Positions 8,985 through 16,974 of a stretch of DNA of 64,000 bases are shown here, piece by piece (positions within the stretch are counted from its first letter, which is position 1; each line of letters opens with the position of its first letter). Origin of the DNA: Nitrospirae bacterium MYbinv3. Its GTDB lineage: Bacteria; Nitrospirota; Thermodesulfovibrionia; Thermodesulfovibrionales; Magnetobacteriaceae. The position numbers and the translations under genes were made by a program. Below the pieces are notes generated by a model that saw nothing but the letters and a program-made list of their open reading frames with translations, searched no databases and was not told the DNA's origin. Where the stretch lies: the NCBI GenBank assembly GCA_002753395.1, contig PEAB01000003.1:20022-84021 (forward strand), in the 5' to 3' direction.

Positions 8985-9085
8985 GGGGTGCATAAGAAAA
9001 ACAATGAGAGTAAAAATTTTGGTAGTCCTGCACAAGTAGTGGTGACAGTAAATTTAACACCCTCCCTCAGACCCTCCCTTTCTCC
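8985..9085. repeat. Remnants of families D and C
   Basis: GGGTGCATAAGAAAAAC near 8985 matches the family D terminus. GGTAGTCCTGCACAAGTAGTGGTGACAG from 9021 is the family C left end, continuing into TTTAACACCCTCCC. The right ends are missing; the C fragment runs almost to the stop codon of the following minus-strand gene (9090). Confidence 0.5.
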
Positions 9086-9089
9086 CCCT

Positions 9090-11090
9090 TCAATCCACGT
9101 TGCCGACTACGCGATTTCTGCCTTGGTTTTTGGCGGAGTAGAGGGCTTTGTCGGCCTTGAGTACAAGGTCGGATGCCTTCTTCATCGAGTGGTCGATGAC
9201 CGCAACGCCAGCGCTTATTGTCAGCAGATGTCCCTGGAAGCGCTTTACGAGTATAGCGCCGAGCTTTTCTACCTCTTTGCGCAGCCGCTCGGCATAAAAC
9301 ATGGCGTTGTCGTAGGTGGTGTTGTTTAGGATTATGACGAACTCCTCACCGCCGTATCGACCCACGTAATCACCGGGTCTTGAGAGTTTAAGTATTGTTG
9401 AGGCTATGAGCTTCAGAACGCTGTCGCCGGCCTGATGACCAAAGGAGTCGTTAAACTTCTTGAAGTGGTCTATGTCAATCATTCCAATTGCAAGGCTTGT
9501 GTTGTCAGACCTGGCACGCTTAAAGCTGCTATCGAGCAGGTCGTCCAAAGAGCCGCGATTATGCACACGGGTGAGGGAATCTATGGTTGCCCGGGTCTTG
9601 TACGTCTCAAACAATCTGGCGTGCTCGAGGGCCATGCCAAGCTCGTTGGCTACCAGGCTGACATAAGAGAGGTCGTGCTGCTGTATGGGGCGGCCGGATA
9701 GGGCGTTGTCAACCCCGATGACGCCTAGTATCTGATTGTTGTTAGTCAACGGTATTATCCCCATCTCCTTGACCCCCATCTGCTTAAGCACTCGACACTC
9801 ATCAGTGCTTGAACCATAAATAACGACCGGCTTCTTTCTGCGTAAACACTCAATAAAGCCCTCCATAAACGGTGTGATGCCTATGCCGTCGCCTATTTGC
9901 AAGGTGTGCGGTGAGGCTGCCTCGAAAAAGGATTTTATCCTTAGCCGCCTTGTAGCCTTTTCAACCTCCATTAGGTAGAGACGGTCGTAAAGGAAGTCTG
10001 CCTGTATTGCTTTAAGCGTGGCCTCGATTATGTCAGCGCTGTTTAGGCTGCTGTGGGGTGCCGTCAGACTCTTTGAGATATCATGCGGGGTCTTTATTGC
10101 ATCGTGTGGCAGGTCTGTTAAGTAGAAGTATTCTGTGTGCTTCTTGCTGAGGGTAATGTTAGCACGCAGGAGGTTTTCGCGCAGCTTGTCGATGGTTGGA
10201 AAGCTGAAGTTGTAGAATCTGGACAGATTCTTGAGTTCTATATCGAGGCGTTCAATGAGGTTGTGCAGTTTTAGCTTGTTTATGTCAATAGCGCTTATGA
10301 CCTCTGGCTGGAGGATTGGGTGCCTTACGATGTTTACGGAGCCTATGCCCTGGGTCCAGGCAAGCAGGTTTGCTACGGATACAATGGAGAACAAGAGCGT
10401 GCTGTCTTGGCTTAGATTGAGGTGTTCAAACCGCTGATGGTGGTATTTTATAGTCAGGGTGATGACGTCTGGAAACCCCCAGTGGTTGGAGAAAAATGCC
10501 CCAACGTCATCATGCCCCATACCAATGAACTTGACCTCTTCCTCGATTAACAGGCCGTTTATCTTAGGAAGGTTGTTGAGGAAGTCCGAATAGTTTATAC
10601 GGCCAGAGACCTCTATAATGATCTTGCCTATGTCGTGAAGGAGGCCGGCCAAGTAGGCCTCGTCATGGTTTGGGTATCCTACCTCTTGAGCGATAGCCCT
10701 GCTCAGACACGCAACTGATAGACAGTGCTGCCAGAAAAATATACGGTCAAAGTGAGGTCTGACACGGGTTGTAAAGAGTTGTTCGTACAGGGTAATCTCA
10801 AGAGCCAACGACCAAATGGTTGAGAAGCCTAGGATCTGAACAGCCTCCTTGATGCCGGTTATGCTGTGTCTTACCCTGTAAGCAGGGGTGTTTACCAGCA
10901 TGAGGATTCGCGTAGTAATGGCCGGTTCTGACTCTACAAGCATGACAAGTTCTGAAATGGAGGCATCATCTTTCTTAGCCATCTTAAGCAGCTTTACAAC
11001 AACAACAGAGACGGCAGGGAGCTCTTTTATGCTAAGATCTACGATGTTAGTAATTGCATCTTTTGACGGTATATGTTTTAACACTTCCAT
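9090..11090 (-). CDS. HDOD-GAF-GGDEF signalling protein (probable diguanylate cyclase)
   Basis: 666 residues in three modules. The HDOD domain (about 15-215) includes AYLAGLLHDIGKIII. A GAF-like sensory region lies at about 345-490. A C-terminal GGDEF domain (about 505-660) carries the intact active-site motif RYGGEEF and, five residues before it, RPGD, which fits the inhibitory c-di-GMP I-site. It should therefore make c-di-GMP from GTP. HDOD proteins often tie c-di-GMP, motility and cell-cycle control together. Monocistronic. The start ATG is at 11088-11090 with no strong ribosome site seen. Confidence 0.92.
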   Translation of the reverse strand: MEVLKHIPSKDAITNIVDLSIKELPAVSVVVVKLLKMAKKDDASISELVMLVESEPAITTRILMLVNTPAYRVRHSITGIKEAVQILGFSTIWSLALEITLYEQLFTTRVRPHFDRIFFWQHCLSVACLSRAIAQEVGYPNHDEAYLAGLLHDIGKIIIEVSGRINYSDFLNNLPKINGLLIEEEVKFIGMGHDDVGAFFSNHWGFPDVITLTIKYHHQRFEHLNLSQDSTLLFSIVSVANLLAWTQGIGSVNIVRHPILQPEVISAIDINKLKLHNLIERLDIELKNLSRFYNFSFPTIDKLRENLLRANITLSKKHTEYFYLTDLPHDAIKTPHDISKSLTAPHSSLNSADIIEATLKAIQADFLYDRLYLMEVEKATRRLRIKSFFEAASPHTLQIGDGIGITPFMEGFIECLRRKKPVVIYGSSTDECRVLKQMGVKEMGIIPLTNNNQILGVIGVDNALSGRPIQQHDLSYVSLVANELGMALEHARLFETYKTRATIDSLTRVHNRGSLDDLLDSSFKRARSDNTSLAIGMIDIDHFKKFNDSFGHQAGDSVLKLIASTILKLSRPGDYVGRYGGEEFVIILNNTTYDNAMFYAERLRKEVEKLGAILVKRFQGHLLTISAGVAVIDHSMKKASDLVLKADKALYSAKNQGRNRVVGNVD

Positions 11091-11134
11091 ACTATAATTT
11101 TAAATCTAAAGTTATAGAAAACACAATGTTTCAA

Positions 11135-11387
11135 GGGTGCATAAAAAAGTCGTGGGGATTTTTGAATAGAATGGAGGGCTTTGCCCTCCCTCAGACCCAC
11201 CCACAAGGGGACCAGTCCCCTTGACCCCATTTATCCCTACAACGACAGTTTAGAAATAGAACATGGCAAAATAAACGATTTACATGCTTTGGTGTTATTT
11301 GAAGTTACCGCAGAAATCAACCGTTTAGACAGGAAGTGACGTTGTAGGGTTATTTTTATTGTCCCCCATGAAATTCTTATGCACCCC
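11135..11387. repeat. Family D element, copy D3 (full)
   Basis: About 253 bp with outer inverted ends GGGTGCATAAAAAAGTCGTGGGG (11135) and CCCCCATGAAATTCTTATGCACCCC (ending 11387). An inner inverted pair, CCCTACAACG and CGTTGTAGGG, flanks a 100-bp unique core. The left half carries GGAGGGCTTTGCCCTCC and AAGGGGACCAGTCCCCTT. No convincing protein. Confidence 0.65.
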
Positions 11388-11448
11388 AGGCAATTGGGCG
11401 TGTTGCACAAATCATTTGCCATGTGTTATTATGTGCATACTAAAGGTA

Positions 11449-11576
11449 ATACTAAGTTGCATCCAAAAAAGTTGAACTTTAATGGGGTCAAGGGGACTGG
11501 TTCCCTTGCAGAGGGGTCTGAGGGGAGACAGGGTCTCCCCTTCTATCTTAATGCTAGTATAAACGCAACTTGGTAT
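11449..11576 (+). repeat. Family A element, copy A3 (short variant)
   Basis: Same ends as A1 but 128 bp. The segment after the left terminus is replaced by AAAAAAGTTGAACTTTAATGGGG, a variant also seen in the broken copy near 53140. A short REP-like palindrome (CATTCCTGCGAAATCAGGAATCC, about 11600-11622) follows before the next gene. Confidence 0.75.
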
Positions 11577-11678
11577 ATGGTGTATATAGCCCCTCTGTGT
11601 CATTCCTGCGAAATCAGGAATCCAGAAAGTGCAAAACTATAGAAATTATATAGTTAAATAAATCTAAGGAGGTTTAGA

Positions 11679-13355
11679 GTGTTACAGAACATGAAGACAG
11701 GAACAAGATTAGGGCTGTCCTTTGGCATGGTGGTCTTATTGCTTCTGGTTATATCAATCTTGAGCGTAGTTAGGCTTGAGGGGATTGCAGATGAGGTAAA
11801 AGATATAGTCAAAGACAAGTATCCAAAAACTGTGATGGCAAATGAAATTATTGATAACATCAACCTAATCGCCCGATCTATGCGTAATGTGCTGATAATG
11901 GACAAGAAGGAGCAGATACAGAAAGAACTGGACCGAATACAGGAGTCAAGAAAGAAGATCACGGAAAATCTTGACAAACTGGCAGCATTAATCCACTCTG
12001 AAAAGGGTAAGACGTTATTAAAGGGCGCTCAGGATGCAAGGGCTTTGTTTGTGCCAGCCCAAGAGGAGTTTTTAAAGCTGATAGCAGACGGGAAGCAGGC
12101 CGAGGCAAAGGAACTGCTTCTATCAAAGGTAAGGCAGTTGCAGCTTGCTTACTTTGATACCATTGACAAGTTGATCAAGTTTCAAGACGAGTTAATGGAT
12201 GAGGCCGGCGAGAGGGCAGATAAGCAGGCCGGGAGCGCCCGCAGCCTGATCATAGTGTTATCTGTAATTGCAATAGTCCTGTCAGTGGCAATCTCTATCT
12301 GGATAACCAAGACGTTATTAAACCAATTAGGCGGCGAGCCTCATTATATAGCAGGCATCGCTCAGAGTGTTGCAGATGGGGAGTTAACTATAAGGTTTGA
12401 TACGGGAAACAAGACTGAAACAGGGATATTGTTAGCCATGAAAACCATGATAGAAAAGCTAAAGGATGTAATAGGCCAGGTAAGGCAGGCCTCCGGCAAC
12501 GTGGCCGATGGCAGTCAGCAGTTAAGCTCAAGCGCACAACAGATATCGGAGGGCGCAACAGAACAGGCAGCCTCCATAGAAGAGACGTCCTCATCGATGG
12601 AGCAGATGGGCGCTAACATAAAGCAGAACTCTGATAATGCCGGGCACACAGAGAAGCTGGCTATACAGTCAGCCCAGGATGCAAGCGAAACAGGCAAGTC
12701 GGTGGCCGAGGCCGTCGGGGCCATGAAGGAGATAGCCAGCCGGATAAACATCATTGAAGAGATAGCCCGGCAGACAAACCTGCTGGCCCTAAATGCGGCT
12801 ATAGAGGCAGCACGAGCCGGCGAGCATGGCAAGGGGTTTGCCGTAGTGGCCTCTGAGGTCAGGAAGCTGGCAGAACGTTCGCAGAAGGCGGCGGGTGAGA
12901 TAACCCAGTTGTCGTCAAAAACCGTTACAATTGCCGAGAAAGCTGGAGAGATGCTTACAAGGCTGGTTCCTAATATTCAGAAGACGGCCGACCTCGTACA
13001 GGAGATAACCGCCTCCAGCAATGAGCAAAACACAGGCGCAGAACAGATAAACAAGGCCATACAACAGCTTGACCAGGTGATACAGCAAAACGCCTCAGCA
13101 GCCGAAGAGCTTGCCTCAACGAGCGAGGAGCTAAGTTCCCAGTCAGAAGAGCTGCGTCAGGCTATAAGTTTCTTCAAGACAGGCGAGGCGGATACGAGAA
13201 AGACCTCTCCTAAAACACAAAGGCCCAAGCTCTTGGAGCGCGGCGGTATCGTCAAAAAAGCAGAGGCGCACAAGGTAAACGTACATAAACCCCGGCCTCA
13301 GCTTGACATTAGCGAGAAAAATTCAGGCGATGACAACGAGTTTGAAAGATTCTAA
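11679..13355 (+). CDS. Methyl-accepting chemotaxis protein
   Basis: 558 residues. One membrane segment near 12-32, a periplasmic four-helix-bundle-like region (about 35-185), a second membrane segment (about 188-212), a HAMP domain (to about 265), then the signalling domain with the strongly conserved hairpin tip [20 protein letters not shown]. The GTG start at 11679 is preferred because AAGGAGG (11667-11673) is six bases upstream; an ATG lies four codons later. The C-terminal tail is basic and has no clear CheR-binding pentapeptide. It opens the chemotaxis region. Confidence 0.95.
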   Translation: MLQNMKTGTRLGLSFGMVVLLLLVISILSVVRLEGIADEVKDIVKDKYPKTVMANEIIDNINLIARSMRNVLIMDKKEQIQKELDRIQESRKKITENLDKLAALIHSEKGKTLLKGAQDARALFVPAQEEFLKLIADGKQAEAKELLLSKVRQLQLAYFDTIDKLIKFQDELMDEAGERADKQAGSARSLIIVLSVIAIVLSVAISIWITKTLLNQLGGEPHYIAGIAQSVADGELTIRFDTGNKTETGILLAMKTMIEKLKDVIGQVRQASGNVADGSQQLSSSAQQISEGATEQAASIEETSSSMEQMGANIKQNSDNAGHTEKLAIQSAQDASETGKSVAEAVGAMKEIASRINIIEEIARQTNLLALNAAIEAARAGEHGKGFAVVASEVRKLAERSQKAAGEITQLSSKTVTIAEKAGEMLTRLVPNIQKTADLVQEITASSNEQNTGAEQINKAIQQLDQVIQQNASAAEELASTSEELSSQSEELRQAISFFKTGEADTRKTSPKTQRPKLLERGGIVKKAEAHKVNVHKPRPQLDISEKNSGDDNEFERF

Positions 13356-13565
13356 GAGAAAGGAGGGGGCGGCTCTGTCCCCCCTCACATACCCCACTGC
13401 AAGGGGAGGGGTGAGGCACTCCGGCCAAAAAGAAGACCCCTTGACCCCCATATAGGATGTATATCATTGACAAAATGCCCTCAATTGAATCAATATAATT
13501 AAAATGGTGAGTTGAATAAAAGAAGAATATAGTTTAAAGATGCGTCTATACTAAGGGAAAATAAA

Positions 13566-13862
13566 ATGGATAAACCAAAGAAAAATGATCCACATCCTGC
13601 TTTGGCAGCCTTTGAGGCCTTTAATAAGGTATTTAAGGAGTTTGAAGAGACAAAGGTTGAGAGGATTAAGTGCTGGGAGTACTTCAACTGTGAGCGGGCT
13701 AAGAATGGTTGTTGTTCGGCTTATACGAAGTCAGCAGGGAGGCGGTGTTGGCTGGTTGCAGGCACTCTAAGCGGGGGTGAACCGGACTGTCCTCGTGCAA
13801 AGGCGCTAAAAAGCTGTAAAGAATGTGAGTTTTACAAGAAAATAAAGCGCGGCGAATTTTAG
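13566..13862 (+). CDS. Small cysteine-rich two-CW domain protein
   Basis: 98 residues. Residues from about 37 on carry the pattern CWEYFNC...C...CWLVAGT...CPRA...CKECEFYK, i.e. eight cysteines in the spacing of the cytoplasmic two-CW module often found at the end of chemoreceptors and sensor kinases. A redox- or metal-responsive role is likely from family behaviour; here it is a stand-alone protein after an MCP. The N-terminal 36 residues are a charged helix. Confidence 0.75.
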   Translation: MDKPKKNDPHPALAAFEAFNKVFKEFEETKVERIKCWEYFNCERAKNGCCSAYTKSAGRRCWLVAGTLSGGEPDCPRAKALKSCKECEFYKKIKRGEF

Positions 13863-13931
13863 TAGATACTTAGTAGATACTATTGTTTTGGACTATGATT
13901 GGGATGATTATGAAGCGCAGGAGGTTTAGGG

Positions 13932-14207
13932 ATGTCTAAAACGATTGAGTCGTACAACCTGCTCAAGGACAAGCTCGGTGAAGAGGCAACTAAGGCCGTC
14001 ATAGATACCTTTGACGAGGTATCAGAGAATGCTAAGAAGGAAGCGGCTACAAAGGCCGACTTGCAGGTGTTGAAGACCGAGATAGAGGCAAGATTTGACG
14101 CCAAGTTGTCTGAGTTAAAGGCCGACATACTCAAGTGGACGTTTCTGTTCTGGATAGGGCAGTTAGCGGCCATGACCGCCTTGTTCAGGTATTTTGGGAA
14201 GCCTTGA
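13932..14207 (+). CDS. Small coiled-coil membrane protein (DUF1640-like)
   Basis: 91 residues: a charged coiled-coil (about 1-68, with KADLQVLKTEIEARFDAKLSELKADILKW) followed by one hydrophobic segment (FLFWIGQLAAMTALFRYF). This is the layout of DUF1640/CCDC90-type proteins, whose role is unclear. AGGAGGTTTAGGG precedes the ATG at 13932. Its TGA stop overlaps a possible TTG start of the next gene, so the two are probably co-transcribed. Confidence 0.7.
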   Translation: MSKTIESYNLLKDKLGEEATKAVIDTFDEVSENAKKEAATKADLQVLKTEIEARFDAKLSELKADILKWTFLFWIGQLAAMTALFRYFGKP

Positions 14208-14224
14208 TACCAGAGAAATCACTC

Positions 14225-16030
14225 ATGTTCGTTGCAACAGAAAGCGTTGTATCTCTCAACAAGTCTATTAGTGCAAAGCTGCGCTCTATAAACAATGAGT
14301 TGAGCTCCATTGCAAAGGATACCGAGACCGAATTTCTTGATTTAGGGGCAAAACTCCAGAACTTTGCTATGTCATGTAATAGTAACAGCTCACGTGCCTC
14401 CGTATTAGTCCAATCCATAGACAGCGGGAGCGGCTTTAGCGCTTCATCTTTAATGGAGCTTTTTACGAGAGTCTACAAAGAGATTGAACATACAGGCAGC
14501 TTTGCCATTGATACTAAAAATAATATGTTGACTCTACTTGACCACATACAAAATATACCAGCCCTTACGGTTTTTTTAAAGAAACTATCTCATTCCATAA
14601 ATATCATAGGCACGTTGATAAGGATCGAGACGGCGCGTATAGCACAGGCTGAGTTTAATGTTATGACAGAGGTGGTCGACTCGCTCGCCAGTCAGATTGC
14701 ACAGGGTACGCAGGAGATAAATACCTCTATCGTGCAGGCCAGGGACGCCGTACAGACTATCTTTGACAACATAGATCCTTTCATATACGCCTTTAATGCA
14801 AACCTGTGCAGTGCAAAAGATCGTATCGATACAATAGTAAATGACCTTGGTAATATGGACAGGCAGGCCAAGTGGCTGTGCGAACGTATAGGGATTCGTG
14901 CGGCCGACATAACGCCTGAGATAGGGCATGTTGTCTCCTCCCTGCAGATCCACGATATAACACGGCAGCAGATAGAGCATGTATGCGACGCCTTTGGCGA
15001 CATCTTGAGCAAGCTCGAAAACCATTCTTATGACAGCGAAAAGGACAAGATAGTCATACTAAAGTGGACGGTTGACGCGCTAAAGATACAGGTGGCGCAG
15101 ATCAACATGGTTATGAATGAGACCCAAAAGGCTTTTGACGGCATAGCAAAGCCGCTGCTTAGGGTGTCGGAGCTGGTCGAGGCTCAGGCAGAGGATGCAA
15201 ACCTGTTGCTGGAGGAGGAAAAGTCAGGAAAGAACAAGTTAAAGGTTGTTGGTACTGTGCTTGACGCCTTGATCAACATCCTGGACGTCGTAAATAAAAT
15301 GACTGTAGATATGATGGGCTCCGTTGACCTTGTCAACAGTAAGTTAGAGGGGCTGACCTCTCAGGTGACCAACATAGAGACGATCAGCGAAAGTATAAAT
15401 ATGCTGGCCCTAAATGCTATAATCAAGGTATCACGAACCGGCGACAAAGGAAGAGGTCTAAACGTTTTAGCTAATGAGATTAGCAAGCTGTCGGCTAGCG
15501 CTAAGGGAAAGATTGAAGAAGGATCAGCTGTTATAAATTCTATATTATCGATGACCTCGGAGTTTAGAGACACTCTGAAAGTTCATCTAAACCAGCGGGT
15601 GGAGTCATCTGAAGAGGTTACCAAACAAACACGTGTAGCTATAAAGGATCTGCTTGCAAACAATGAGAAACTTATAAAATCAATGAACGACATCTCTAAG
15701 GATACCAGGATGCTCAAGACGGAGATCGAAAAGGTGGTCTCAAAGATCGCCTTTGACAAGATTATCAAGGGACGTCTCCAAAACGCTATTGGCATCTTAG
15801 AAGGACTAATGGCTAACGTCGAGGCACTGATACCGGAACATGACTATGACGATATAGAATACGCCCCGGATATGAGTGATATGCTAAAGCGGTATACCAT
15901 GCAATCGGAACGAATCATACACGAGACCGCCCTAATGGAGAAAGAGCTGCAGCAGGGTGACACATATGACAATGGCGGTACAGCCAAGAAAGACGACGAC
16001 TCATTGGACGACAACATTGAGCTGTTTTAA
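14225..16030 (+). CDS. Soluble MCP-like signalling protein
   Basis: About 601 residues with no membrane segment. Long helical region; SLQIHDITRQQIEHVCDAF (near 250) is a motif shared with other cytosolic receptor-like proteins. The region ETISESINMLALNAIIKVSRTGDKGRGLNVLANEISKLS (split across about 400-440) is recognisably the chemoreceptor signalling hairpin but diverged: the usual EAARAGE is KVSRTGD. It may join CheA/CheW complexes or act as a cytosolic sensor. Start options: ATG 14225 (used), TTG 14204 overlapping the preceding stop, or a GTG farther up. Confidence 0.75.
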   Translation: MFVATESVVSLNKSISAKLRSINNELSSIAKDTETEFLDLGAKLQNFAMSCNSNSSRASVLVQSIDSGSGFSASSLMELFTRVYKEIEHTGSFAIDTKNNMLTLLDHIQNIPALTVFLKKLSHSINIIGTLIRIETARIAQAEFNVMTEVVDSLASQIAQGTQEINTSIVQARDAVQTIFDNIDPFIYAFNANLCSAKDRIDTIVNDLGNMDRQAKWLCERIGIRAADITPEIGHVVSSLQIHDITRQQIEHVCDAFGDILSKLENHSYDSEKDKIVILKWTVDALKIQVAQINMVMNETQKAFDGIAKPLLRVSELVEAQAEDANLLLEEEKSGKNKLKVVGTVLDALINILDVVNKMTVDMMGSVDLVNSKLEGLTSQVTNIETISESINMLALNAIIKVSRTGDKGRGLNVLANEISKLSASAKGKIEEGSAVINSILSMTSEFRDTLKVHLNQRVESSEEVTKQTRVAIKDLLANNEKLIKSMNDISKDTRMLKTEIEKVVSKIAFDKIIKGRLQNAIGILEGLMANVEALIPEHDYDDIEYAPDMSDMLKRYTMQSERIIHETALMEKELQQGDTYDNGGTAKKDDDSLDDNIELF

Positions 16031-16033
16031 AAT

Positions 16034-16060
16034 TAGATTCCTGCTTTCGCAGGAATGACA
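16034..16060. repeat. Short REP-like palindrome
   Basis: GATTCCTGCTTTCGCAGGAATGAC just after the stop of the preceding gene. It belongs to the short GCGAAAGC-centred palindrome also seen near 11600, 47195, 49180-49240 and 53217, and may act as a transcript end. Confidence 0.5.
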
Positions 16061-16125
16061 GGTTAAGGGGATGCAGGAATGGCAATATGTGAAGACACGG
16101 CAATGAAAGAATGTGAGGACATAAG

Positions 16126-16440
16126 ATGGACTTTATAATAAACGGCACTAAAAAGGAGGGTCAATTGACCCTGGATGAAGAACTGACGATCCAAAACGCT
16201 ATCGAGATAAGGGATAGCCTCTTAAAGGCTATTGGTAGTGTTGAGCATACCGTCCTGGATATGAAAAATGTTACAGCTGTGGACGTGTCGTTTCTACAGA
16301 TCATAGTTTCAGCCCTATACACGGCTTCGACATTGAAAAAAAACATTAGCATAGTTAATATAGCACAGAGCTTCATGGATGTTGTGGAAAAGAGCGGCTT
16401 TACACACGTCGTTAAGACAATAACGGATAAGGCTGTCTGA
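16126..16440 (+). CDS. STAS domain protein
   Basis: 104 residues, a single STAS domain of the anti-sigma-factor-antagonist type, with TVLDMKNVTAVDVSFLQIIVSA holding the usual phosphorylatable-serine position. STAS proteins of this kind sit in many che operons. It has no partner kinase in the window. Its TGA stop lies in the terminus of repeat E1 (GTCTGAACCA), so the repeat forms the gene end. Confidence 0.82.
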   Translation: MDFIINGTKKEGQLTLDEELTIQNAIEIRDSLLKAIGSVEHTVLDMKNVTAVDVSFLQIIVSALYTASTLKKNISIVNIAQSFMDVVEKSGFTHVVKTITDKAV

Positions 16441-16579
16441 ACCAGGATTAAACGGATTTAAAGATTTTCAGGATATGTTTAAGAATGCATATACATTAAG
16501 CGTTTGGAACTTAAGGCACATGACTATGTCTCTGACTTTATCCTGTTCATCCCTTAATCCGTTAAATCCTAGTTCAGAC
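16435..16579. repeat. Family E element, copy E1
   Basis: 145 bp with inverted ends GTCTGAACCAGGATTAAACGGATT and TAATCCGTTAAATCCTAGTTCAGAC. It separates the STAS gene from cheY. Other copies at 29776-29910 and 32391-32514. Confidence 0.75.
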
Positions 16580-16608
16580 TATCACTATTGCACAAAAGGA
16601 GGTTATAG

Positions 16609-16974
16609 ATGAGTAAGACCATTATGACGGTGGATGACTCGGCCAGCATTAGACAGATGGTTAGTTTTACTCTTAAAGGGGCGGGTTATACTGTCGTAGA
16701 GGCCGTTGACGGAAAGGATGCACTAGCTAAACTTAAGACAAACACAGTACATATGGTTATAACTGACCTCAATATGCCTAACCTTGACGGCATAGGACTT
16801 ATACGTGCCGTAAGGGCCATCCCGTCTTTTAAGTTCATACCCATAGTAATGCTTACAACAGAGTCGCAGGATACTAAGAAACAGGAAGGAAAGACTGCCG
16901 GGGCCACGGGCTGGATAGTTAAACCGTTTAAGCCCGAACAACTGCTGACGGTTGTTAAGAAGGTGCTAGGATGA
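16609..16974 (+). CDS. cheY: Chemotaxis response regulator CheY
   Basis: 121 residues, a single receiver domain: acidic pair D9-D10 in TVDDSAS, phospho-acceptor D53 in ITDLNMPNLDG, the switch Thr in VMLTTES and the invariant Lys in WIVKPFKP. It would carry the phosphate from CheA to the flagellar switch. AAAGGAGG precedes the ATG. Its TGA overlaps the cheA ATG (ATGA). Confidence 0.93.
   Translation: MSKTIMTVDDSASIRQMVSFTLKGAGYTVVEAVDGKDALAKLKTNTVHMVITDLNMPNLDGIGLIRAVRAIPSFKFIPIVMLTTESQDTKKQEGKTAGATGWIVKPFKPEQLLTVVKKVLG

Noticed and set aside
11237-11642. Short frames across repeats D3 and A3
   Set aside because: Both are read out of inverted-repeat modules, without ribosome sites.
14585-15025. 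146-residue minus-strand frame inside the soluble MCP-like gene
   Set aside because: Shadow of the plus-strand coding sequence; no family features.
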